Below, in pieces: positions 35,396 through 46,305 of a stretch of DNA of 64,000 bases. Below the pieces are notes generated by a model that worked only from the letters and a program-made list of their open reading frames with translations, did no database searches and had not been told where the DNA came from. The DNA comes from Piper betle (lineage: Eukaryota > Streptophyta > Magnoliopsida > Piperales > Piperaceae). Each line of letters opens with the position of its first letter. Position 1 is the stretch's first letter. Made by a program: the position numbers and the translations under genes. The DNA lies in contig JAURVB010013253.1 in NCBI GenBank assembly GCA_033002965.1, positions 53,501-117,500 of the forward strand, in the 5' to 3' direction.

Positions 35396-36567
35396 GCTAT
35401 CATTTGCGTTTTTTGAGCTTCCTTTCCTACTTTCCCGCCTCCAACAAATATACAGGCGGTCGAAAAAAATATACGCCCAAGCTCAACGCATTTACGGCCA
35501 ATGTCCCTAAGCGTTACCGATTGACATATGTCAACATGTTCACATATAAAAAAAATACACCATACCAAGAGTAATATATATTTAATATATTTATAAATAA
35601 TTTGATAAACGCTCAATATATTTTGTGTTTAAAACAATAATAATTACTTTAAATCGTGTCTTTCATGTGTTAAAAAAATTCCTCCCCTTTCTTTAAAATA
35701 AATAAAAGTTGACATTTTTTTGGGTACATAACAAAAACCCATTACAATTAATTTTTTAACCTTAAACTCTTGCTTGGAATCTATTATACTTAATTTGGCT
35801 ATCTAAAATACATTAAGTTATTGTGATTTTTTGTAAACTATGCTTAATATAACAAGTTTTAAGAATATTTATTATTTTATGTATTTTGCTTACTTTTATT
35901 TTAACGAACTGGGTTCATCATTTCTTGTTTACAACACGAAGCCAAATTCGGATGCGTGAAGTTTGAATGGTTCTCTCGGTGGGCTTATTCTTTTTAATTT
36001 TTTTTTGTCTTTACATATCCAAAAAATAATGAAGTTTTTAAACTTTTTTTAAAGTTCGGTTCTTTTGTTTTTTTTAAAAGGCATTTTTCAAAAAATAAGA
36101 GAAAAAAAATTAGACAAGGTTATTGAATCAAAGTAATGGCTCCATCAATAATTTGTCAAAAACCACAGCATTGGCTCTGAAGAAATTTTCTTTTTGAAGG
36201 AAAAAGAATATAACATTTTTATTTTTGTAAATTGGGCAAATAATTGGCCACGATATGGTAGGTGGTTTGCATACACAGGGGTGGTCGCTCTGTGGATCTT
36301 CGTAGCTGTTAAACTCACGTGGGCGTATCACTCTGACTTTTTTTTCTTTAATAATTTTATATTTGAGGGATATTCTGACTTTTTTTTTAAGCCACGATGA
36401 CTTTATTTTATTCATTCGTCGGGAACATTTTTTTATTGTCCCCGTTTCAGGCTTTTAAGTTATTATTTTTGCCTAGCTCAACCGCGGGGGTAAAGTCTCT
36501 CTATTGTTGTATGGGATATAAAAATATATCAACATGGACAAAACTATTTGGAGCCTTTATTAGATGA

Positions 36568-36626
<59 letters not shown>

Positions 36627-37448
36627 GCTTCCTGAGATAGTTTGTTGAATATTTCGGAACATATCATTGAGATTGGAGGGTCAGTTGTAGAGCATAATTT
36701 CCAAGTTATATTATAGTTTTTTTCAAGGTAGTCTAAAATCAGTGTTTTTTCTTAAAGAGGTAGTATTGCATATTTTGGCGAAAAGATTAGATAGAATCGG
36801 GGAATGTCTCCCTGCTGTTTGCATTTTTGGCAAAGTTCTTATTTAAGCATTTGTTGAATGATTATGTCAATGGCTAGATTGTTACTGTGCGTAGGTAAAC
36901 AATCACTTTTAATATGAATATTGACAAGTGATAGACGTGTCCATCACTTCGTTATAATTTATTTTTATCTTTATTTTTGTGGAAAAGGAACAATTTTTAT
37001 TTGTTAGGAATTTTGAATTGCAATGAGAGTGAAAGATGCAACGTTGGCACCGTAAATGTAATAAGCAGTAACATTTTTTTAAATTTTTTGACGAAGAAGT
37101 AACTTTGGGAAAAATGTAGTAACTCCGAAATCTGCAGATCGTTGCCAGTCTATGCTGTCTTTTCGCATATTATTCAATCTGACCAAACGGACGAGCCGTG
37201 TACATTTAAAGATTCGTCTTGAATCAGTAAAACAACTTGATGCAGCTATATATTGCATTGCGTTCATTTCCGGTCAATAAATCAATGTGCGAGCTTCATC
37301 AAAGCGCCGTTCCTTGTCCTCTGCATTCCATACCTCACCTTCTTACCTCTCATCATATGAACCTGGTTTCACAAGTAAAATTTGTGGTTCCTTTGATTCA
37401 CTTTGCTCCCCCACTCCAAGACAAAGGTTGTAAAAAATCGTCCACGCC
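35396..37448. other. Intergenic and 5' flank of the polyphenol oxidase gene
   Basis: Mostly AT-rich, with the (AAT)n run at 36567-36623. Nothing coding was recognised. The last ~200 bp before the start codon contain a TATATATT at about 37246 that could serve as a TATA box. Confidence 0.5.
36567..36623. repeat. (AAT)n microsatellite
   Basis: An uninterrupted AAT trinucleotide array of about 18 units. A second, shorter ATT array is at about 41132-41162. Confidence 0.95.
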
Positions 37449-40328
37449 ATGTCTCGAGCAAATTTGTGCTTCTCCGTTCTAGTGCTGTTCCTTTTCTCCT
37501 GCTTACTGCTCAATCTCAACGGATCTCAAGTACAGAATTCACTAACATGGTATGTATATGTTTTTTTCTTTTGTGTTTTATGTATGTTATGTTATCTAGG
37601 ATGCTTTTCCCATGTGGATTAACTGGAGCTTAATAAATCCTTTGAAGCAAGAGAGCGCAACTGCAATTTTTTTACCAAGAAGGCAACTACAAAGTTGCTC
37701 GTACTTAGGGCCTACTATTTCCTTCTCATGAATTTTCGGATATATGCACACCTGTTTTTCGTTCCATACTTCGCATCAAGAGATTTTCATAGTTCTTACT
37801 TCTCACGAATAGATGTTAGACCGAAAGCCTTCTTCTCTGGTGCGTTTTGAATGCATCAAAATAATCCTTGCTTCATTTGCCAGCTATACAACTTCGGAAC
37901 CACGGTTTATGATTATGCCGCTTCATTGCCTATAATATAGAATATTGATCCTTTACTTGGTTGACTTTGATCCATTGGAAGAGATTTGGTGCGCAATGCG
38001 TCAGATCTCGGTGGCTCAACCGTCAACTGCTGTGTCTCTGTTTTTCCATATTCACAAAGGAGTAAAATAACTCGGCCATCCCAGACTAAGTAATTTTGTT
38101 TTAGAAGAAAGGAATAGGACTAATTATTAATATTAACATGTAAGAAGTGAAAAAAATAAAATTTTTGCTGCAGCTGGACTTGGTCAGCAGCGGCCAGGCT
38201 GCACCTTAAAAAAAAAATTGGCCGGTGGCTAGGTTCCGGCCACGGCCGGGCTTAGCCACCGCCGACGAAGGTGGGGTGGAAGTTTTTTTCATCGAATCCA
38301 AACCTGTCCTTGTTATCGACGAAGCCGAGTATGAACATGCTCTTTGGCTAGAAAAACTTTTCCCTTATTAATAATAGTCTAGTACCTAGTTCTAAACAAA
38401 TTCCCGTATAAAAATTGCCCACATCATGAGCTGCCAATTCCAAATTGCCTGTACACGTATATAATATGTATAGGTCCCATGAGAGATGTGTGTATAAATA
38501 TAAGGAATTAATGTGTTTGTATTGCACATGATGGATGGATGGATATATGGGCGGCCTTTTTGGTAATAGGCGAATTGAATTTGCAGGGAGTTGCAGGACA
38601 TCGAGGATGAAGCAGGGAACTGGCCAGTATTGCATTATCTGTCCACATGGTTCAACGCATGGACGAAGAAGGCGTCGGTGGACCGGGAAGAAGAGTATGC
38701 CATCACGAGGACGACGTCGTCGTCTTCGTCGTCGAGTGTTACCGGTACCAACACCGACGCCGGCAGGAACAGAATCCCCTGGCAGCAGATCTCTCCACCT
38801 GCCACAAGTCGTTGTCGGACGCAGACGCACCTTTGTACTGCTGCCCCCCGCGGCGGGAGTCGGAGGAGGAGGTGATCGACTTCCAGTTCCCCCGGGCTGG
38901 GGAGCCAAAGCGCATCCGTCGGCCGGCGCACCTGGTGGCTGACGACCAAGAGTACCTGGCCAAGTACGGGAAGGCGATCTCGATAATGAAGCAGTACCCG
39001 TACGAGGATCCCTTCAACTGGATGCGGCAGGCCAACATGCACTGCATCTACTGCACCGGCGCCTACGACCAGCTCAACTCCTCCGCGCTCTTCAAGATCC
39101 ATCGCTCCTGGCTCTTCTTCCCCTGGCACCGCATCTTCATCTACTTCCATGAGCGCTTCATCGGCAAGCTCATCGGCGACGAGACCTTCGCCCTTCCCTA
39201 CTGGAACTGGGACCACCCCGACGGTATGGTCATCCCGGAGTTCTACTTCCGGGGAGCCTTCGTGGATGCCGACCGGCAGCGGTCGCACCTCCCCCAACAG
39301 TGGTGGACGACAGCTTCGATTACGTGGAGAAGGGGCTCAACTCGGAGGAGCAGGTGGACTCCAACTTGGCCTTCATGTACCACCAGATGGTGTCCGGGGC
39401 CAAGAAGGCGGAGCTGTTCATGGGGTGCCGGAGGAGGTTCGGCACCCAAGGGGTGTGCGACGGGCCGGGCACGATCGAGGTCGCCCCCCACAACGCTCTG
39501 CACACATGGGTGGGCAACCCGGAGCAGCCGGAGAGGGAGAACATGGGGGCCTTCTACTCCGCCGCTCGAGACCCAATCTTCTACTCCCATCATGCCAACA
39601 TCGACCGACTTTGGACGGTGTGGAAGCAGTTGAGAGGCGGCCACCCCGAGTTCGTCGACCCCGTCTGGCTTGATTCCTACTTCTACTTCCACAACGAGAA
39701 CCGTCAGCTTGTCCGCGTCAAGGTCCGCGACTGCCTCGACATCCACAAGCTTGGCTACGCCTACCAAGACGCCCATCTCCCCTGGCTCCATGCTCGCCCA
39801 AAGCCATCCATCCCGCCAAAGGTTGCCCGCAACCTCCTCAAGGCGAGGGAGTCCCAACTAATTTCCAATTCCGGTGGTCTGCTACTGCCTCCCACCTTCT
39901 CTTCTGATTTCGGCCCCCAAGGCAGGGTCTTAGATACTGTAGTGAGGGCCAAGGTGTACAGACCACCCAACCATGACTTTTCTACTTTGAAGAGGCCCGC
40001 GTCTTCCTCATCGGATGATGAGGATGAGGAGGTGTTGGTGGTGTATGGGATTGACATTAAGAAAGACATGTACGTCAAGTTCGACGTCTTTGTGAACGCC
40101 ATCGACGAGCTCAGGTTGGGGCCCCAAGCCCGTGAGTTTGCAGGTACCTTTGTGAACGCTCGCCACGGCGCCCGGATCGTCCTCAAAGACGGCAGCTCGC
40201 CACCAATGGGTAAAATCAATTTGAAGCTGGGGATATCGGAGCTGCTCCAAGATTTGGAGGCCGACCATGACGAGAGCATTTGGGTGACTTTAGTGCCCAA
40301 GGGGGTACCGGCGTCAACACCACCGTAG
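37449..40328 (+). CDS. PPO: Polyphenol oxidase (catechol oxidase/tyrosinase family) with secretory leader
   Basis: Type-3 copper enzyme oxidising o-diphenols to quinones. Exon 1 (37449-37549) encodes MSRANLCFSVLVLFLF.., a typical signal peptide. A 1037-bp GT-AG intron leads to exon 2 (38587-40328), in phase. Visible: mature start DLSTCHKSL..CCPP; CuA ligands His186 (MHCIYCTGAY, with Cys190 for the thioether link), His206 and His215 (HRSWLFFPWHR); CuB ligands His336/His340 (APHNALHTWVG) and His370 (FYSHHANIDRLW); PPO1_DWL (DPVWLDSYFYF); PPO1_KFDV (VKFDVFV). The length is 614 residues, usual for the family. Two breaks, at C4 38776-38779 and C5 39291-39295, are each cured by one extra C; at the second this restores the family's HLPPTVVD. 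The gene is very GC-rich. Most plant PPOs carry a plastid transit peptide, so this one may enter the secretory route or vacuole. Without the two bases it would be a pseudogene. Confidence 0.88.
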
Positions 40329-41131
40329 GTGGCATTCGGATTGAGTTCCTGTAAGCCCATGGGTAGGCCCGAAGTAATGATCTTCTGTCTACTTTCGCCG
40401 GGGTGACATGCAAAAAATAGATGTACATGACTTTACACGGTGAGAGTCTTCTTTTAGAAAAAAACTTTTGTATAAGATCTTCATTTTTTTATAGGTGGTG
40501 GTTAATTTTTCGAGTGTGTGGATGCTGCGTGAGGCATTCGTCTTTATTTATTTTTGGTTTGAATAATTGTTTTATAAGCCGTGAAATATAAATATATCGA
40601 AAGATAAGCTTTTGGCTCCATTCAAATATGTAAAACGGTGCACAAATATCCATTAAAGGTAAGGAAATATACTCAAAATATATAAAATGTGGTTAAACTA
40701 GTTGTAGAATAAGCCACAATTACAAAAATTGGTGAATATAACATTCTACCACAAAAGATTCATCTTTTGATAAAAAATCGAAGAAGGGTAATATCATAAA
40801 GAGAAGTTATACCTAATAAAAAGTGGTTTTTGTATTTGACACATTTTATTAAATTATCCATAAGAACCACATTCTTATTTTTGTCTGGTAAATATCTAAT
40901 GAATCGTTTCATAAAATGAATAATGGATCAGGATTTCAAAAACAATAATGCTTTCATATAGGTGTGAGTAATCAAATAAAATAAAGTATTTGGAGGATGA
41001 AAGAAGCAATCGTGTTCAATTTTTATGGGAATCTATCCAAATTTTTATTTTGCTAGCCCGTAGTAAAAAACTTACTTTCTTATAATTATGATGTTTATTT
41101 GAATATGAAATATAATATTGAAAATATAACA

Positions 41132-41162
<31 letters not shown>

Positions 41163-42542
41163 TACTAAACTTAACAATTTGATAAATTTCGAAATTGAGA
41201 AATATCTACTCAACCGGTGTTATTAGAGGATAATTAGCCGATCTAAATTTGTGAATTATTATAGATCATTCATTAGTGGAATGGAAGGAACTAGGGGAAG
41301 AAGGGCCCATTGGCAATGAACGAGGAAAAAAAGAAAGCAAAAGGATTTTTTGATTAAACACATAGAATCAACTAAACATTTTATTGAAACAAATATAGAA
41401 TGAGAACAAATGGTTTTGCTTGATCCCTATTACTAGTTCTTCCACTAAAGTTGAGAACTGTCATTATAGGCAGGGTTAAGCCAATGAGTTCGGATATTAA
41501 TGAACTACATCGAAGAGTTATTTATCAGAACAACACTATTATGGATCTATTAAAGTACATCCACCCAAGGGAAGAGGAAAATTTGGCTTCATATTATCTA
41601 TCTTTGAAGGTCGCACAAATTATTTCATGTATAAATAGGTTGAGTTATCATGCATGAGTGAGAGAATATGTAATTTAATATCCACTAAATAGTTAATCCT
41701 ACATCCTATATTTAGTGAGGTAAGGTCTAATATATTTGTGGGGATGGTGTATATAATATTTATTTTAGTTAACCACTTTTAAAGAAATGATTAAGCTCAT
41801 TAATTTGCACTTATTAGGCTGAATTATTACGGGTGATATCAGAGCTAATTAGGGATTATGTTGGATGATAAGGGTGTGTCTAATGACAAATTAGACCCAT
41901 AAGCCATTGAAAAGAATTTTGGAGACGAAATTACATTAAGGTGCATAGAATATAATATCCTATAAATAGTTAGTATCACATTTAATAACTATTTAGGTAA
42001 TATCCAATATATTATTAGGGATGGTGCATACAACCTTTAACTTTGTTAATGCCACGTGACTAAATTTTAACCCAAATTATTGCCTTGTAAATAGCTTAGT
42101 CTAAGAACCAGTCTCGCAACACCCAATCAAGCTCAACCAAGCACTATCGAGTACCCCAGCACACATTGACCATAGGAAAATCCTAACCTTATTTATACCA
42201 AACTTACAATATACAAAAGACATAACCACTACACATCCCGTAGCATGCTGCAACACCCACAAGAACCACAGACCGAACATGGATTACACTAGATGACACT
42301 CACACATCCTCATTCGTTACAAAGCACAACACAAGCATGCAACTTCCAACTTTCACTATCTTAGGTTTCTTCCTTCATGGGCCAAGGTCCTCTCTTCCCA
42401 TCTGTGTTCCAACTTGGTTACAAAAGATTCTTTTGTTAATTGTCTTTTCGTATTTCGTTATTATCTATCTTTTCGCATTTCATAGCGGTTTGATCCCCGG
42501 GGATGGCAGTGCTTCCCATTTGTCAATCGGTGAACAAGACCG
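40329..42542. other. Intergenic, AT-rich, with diverged direct repeats
   Basis: 3' flank of the polyphenol oxidase, then AT-rich DNA. Two related ~100-bp segments (about 41670-41780 and 41945-42055), each with TATTAG/TTTGTGGGGATGGTG-like ends, form an imperfect direct repeat. A TGATATCAGAGC sequence at 41834 resembles the tRNA-Met primer-binding site wording of LTR elements, but no convincing LTR was found next to it. Confidence 0.4.
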
Positions 42543-42931
42543 GTAGCCAAGGTGGTGAAGGATCACCTAACAATACCTCTGAGTATGATATACGAGAGAC
42601 CAAGTAGATAATTCAACGAAATGAGGAATCAATTCAACAAAATCATGATTACATCACTAATCATCTATCAACTTTGTTGAAGTTGATGATGGGAAGGAGA
42701 TTGATGAAGAGAATGCGCTAATCTATGACGATGACCACGCAAGGTTTTGAAGGCAGCAACGTCCTAGAAGAACATACTGTTGTAATTATGTTGGATAAGA
42801 TAGTGGCTCCATCCCGTGAGTGGCAATAGGAAAAGGAGGTCTGGATACATCCAACCCCACCATCTATCCCCTTCCTGCGTCCACCTTTCCAGTCAGCCGA
42901 CCACCCATTTTTGGAGAGGGGCTAGTGTTCG

Positions 42932-45900
42932 TGTAACACCCCCAAATCCGGTCCACGCTCATGAACCGAACCGGCATGTTACAGGCCCCGGTTAGGTCCG
43001 CTAACCCGAACCTAACTCATGCGGATCCAATCTCGGCGTCTTAAGATGAAGATACGATCCATCATGAATGAATAAATGTGCAAAAATCCTAACATGGTAC
43101 TACATGAATGACATGCAAATTAAATTTCACGCCATCACAATCACGAGCAAAATCGATGAAAATTCTAAAGTAAAACTGACAGAGTCTCCCCTAAAAGTGC
43201 AATTAGGGTCTACCCTGTCAAAACAATACATACCAATATATATACATATATCAACAATTTTAATCACACATAATTTAATATACTATATATTCATCATAGG
43301 ACTTGGGCCACACTTCTGCTGCCCACTCTGATCATATCTCACCTCTTATCATCATGTCTTAGCATCATCTCATTTCATTTAATCATATCCTATCATGCCT
43401 CAAACATTTAATCATAGCATTCACAAAATAATAACATAATAATACAATATTAAACATTCAGAAATCTAACATGTGTGTGCACAAGACCTCATTGCTCCTC
43501 CGTCCAAGCTGGCTCATCCATCTCGTGCTTATCACCTACATATATATAAGAAAAACGTCAGTAACAAGCGTTACTGGTCCGGAAAATAAAATAACTATAA
43601 CAAACTGGCTATGAGAGCAAACTCTCATCTGAAAGAAAACCATATACTTCCTCAAGAACACTCTGAAGGGCACTACTGAGGAGCCACTGGGCTGCAGACC
43701 CGGTAGCATCCCGAACTTACTGCTGCTGGTACTGTGCTACTCTCAGCACTTCTTTTTCAGTACTTCTCATGAAACTTTATCCTAAGCCCTCTCCGAACCT
43801 CCATATCTCTCCTGGCCTTGAGCACGAAGGCCGAGTACTCTCAGGCAGTCGCCTTTAGTACCCTTTGAACCACAAGTCCGGACATGCGCTGTACTAAACA
43901 GTACCCGTAAACCTCCACGTTCTCCGGGTGTGAGGAACTCAAACGCGGAGTTGTCAGGATCCCTCGGGAATGGAACAGTCCGCTGGCACTAATCCAGAGC
44001 CCGCTTTGACTGTCACGGCATCCTCTGCATGGTACGTGCAGTCGGTTTCTCCATCTCTCGTCTCACTGAAAACTCGATAAAACTATATATATAGGCCTGG
44101 GAAGGGATTTATATAATAGGCCCGAAGGCAACTTGTGGTGGATCTTGTTTTCGAAATCATCCTCGAGGGATCTCATCCTCGAGGGGTTATTAATCCGGAA
44201 ATATTCGATTAAATGGCCCGAGTTAAGTGGGATCCGATAAAACGCCACTTAACCCGCCCTGCAATAATAAAATAAACATACAATGGAAGAGCGTAAAACA
44301 AGACGAGTCCTAAACGGACCTGGTAGAAGCTCCAAGCGTGTCATCGCGCCTAGGCGGCGAGCTCCTATTCCGTACCTACACATCAAAACTAAATACTAAC
44401 GCCCGCTAACTAAATGATGCATCAAACTCAACACACATCACACAATACGAATAACATCCATCAACAATCAAGTAATCATAATGTAATAATAATTCTACGT
44501 CATCCTATTCATACCAATTTTATACCGTTTTTCTAAGTTACGTCATACTCGATTAACATGCTCATATTTACTTATCTCACTAGACTACTTATCCTCCATG
44601 CACTATCAATCACATCATGTAACTTCATTCATACTCTGATATTCATCATGATAATTAATCAACCCTAGCATGCTATGCTAACAATTATCATCAATTTTTA
44701 AATAAATCAATCGGAGGTAATTATACCTCACGTCGTCGGCAATCGGCGACGACTAGGGTTCCGTCGCGCGTCTCGGAGCTCGAATTCGGCGCTCCTCGGC
44801 GTCCGACGTTCGATCGAGTCCAACTAGGTGAGCTCCGCGGAAGATCGGGTGAATTCCAGCGAATTCCAGAAATTCCGATTTTTCGGCGGTTTTCCGGCCG
44901 CTACTGGCGGTTTTCCGGCGGCTTCCGGTGGTTTTCCGGCGACAATTGCCGGCGGCGTCTACTAGTCGGAAAGGGGTCGTGTTGGGTACCCTCGGAACCG
45001 GCTCGGCGAGCCCGACTCATCTATGGCCTCAACATGGTCGACGGAGTTGGCGGCTCGCCGGAAAATGGTCAAAACAGTGGTGGCGGCGGTGGGTGACTCG
45101 ATCCGGCCGGGATGGGCGGCGCTGGCCTCCGTTCCGGTCGGGGACAGTCGTGGGTTGGTCGAAGACGTCGAGGTGACCACTCGATCACGGCGGCGACGGT
45201 CGCCGGCGGCGGAATCGGCAACGTGACCGCAACGCGGCCGCGGCGTCGCGGCGTGGTTTCCTCGCGTCGCGGCGGTCCGATGGGGGCCGGACCTGGTCGG
45301 GGCGGCAGGGCGACGCCGTGGCCGGGCTGGGCGGCGTCGATCGGCGGCCAGGCGGCGCCGGCCGTGGCGGCGGTGGCGCGCGAACAGGGGCGGCGCGGCG
45401 AGGGTTTGGGCGCGGGGGAAGAAAAGTCGGGGTGAAAATGGGTGGCAAACTCGTAAATAATACTTGACTCGTCTCCGGCTCGAGTCAAGTATCATAACTA
45501 ACTCGTATTAAATCCTAAAAAATTTCATAAAAATCGGGAAAAATCCCGTAAAATCAAACAACACCAAAAAAATTATAATGACATGCTCTAGAACTATCAA
45601 CCCACCCAAACTGCCCGAACGCGTCCTAACGCGGTAAACGGCCTAATACTAATTCTACGATCCACTATATATAAAAATAAAAAAATGACTGGCATACTCT
45701 CATATATCTGATAACTCATTCTGTTCTGCTGTATTCATGACGTTATCATCATATATTTGGGTACGCATGACCCTCATAGCTCATACACGCGACCGGCGTC
45801 GGCTTGGCACACGTGTCCTGAAACTGACTCAACTCGAAAAATAACGGTCGACCCGACCGGTTCTGAATATAAAACCCTGACTCGAATCGTGGGTTTTACA
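42932..45900 (-). mobile_element. Solo LTR (copy 2, ~3.0 kb), TSD GTTCG
   Basis: TGTAACACCC..GGGTTTTACA with an exact 5-bp duplication GTTCG (42927-42931 and 45901-45905). It is closely similar to 7402-10445. A GC-rich zone (44720-45430) yields chance open frames. The palindrome TTGACT..AGTCAA sits at 45464-45488. No internal retrotransposon coding is present, so it arose by LTR-LTR recombination. Confidence 0.85.
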
Positions 45901-46305
45901 GTTCGACCCCTCAACGCAACAGTCGGTTGTCACTAGCCTAGGGACTGCCCACCTACACCCCCCTGTTGTTCCGCTGACTGGACAATGGACATTGCCCCAT
46001 TCGCTGATCTTACTATGGCTGCTCGAAGTCGATCCAGGATCACAATCAGTGGGCTTCTTCACGTGGTAGTCCAGCTCCGTAGATTGGGATGGCTAGGGAC
46101 GTGCCAGATTTGACCATCCTCTCCCACGACTTGGATGGCAGCGCTTGCTACCCATGGTCACTTCCACCGAATGGGCTGCTGCTAATAGTGAAGCTCCAGA
46201 ACCACTAGATGAACGAGCTCCTAAGTATGATGATATGGTTGAGGAAGAAATGATCAACATGTGGGCTGATTCTGTGTAGGCAGGGATGCTCGCTTTGACC
46301 CCATA

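Noticed and set aside
36567..36623. Possible CRISPR-like or satellite array
   Set aside because: It is a plain AAT microsatellite; no spaced repeats of the CRISPR kind occur in the window.
38535..39297. Antisense and alternate-frame open frames over the PPO gene
   Set aside because: Shadows of a GC-rich coding exon; only the frame with the copper-binding motifs is meaningful.
41834..41860. Primer-binding-site-like TGATATCAGAGC as the start of a complete LTR element
   Set aside because: No adjoining LTR end or matching downstream LTR was found, so it is not called as an element boundary.
44720..45495. Long overlapping open frames rich in Arg, Pro and Ala on both strands
   Set aside because: They lie in the GC-rich zone of a solo LTR, occur in several frames at once, and match no family; the same happens at 9350-10000 and 46630-47460.
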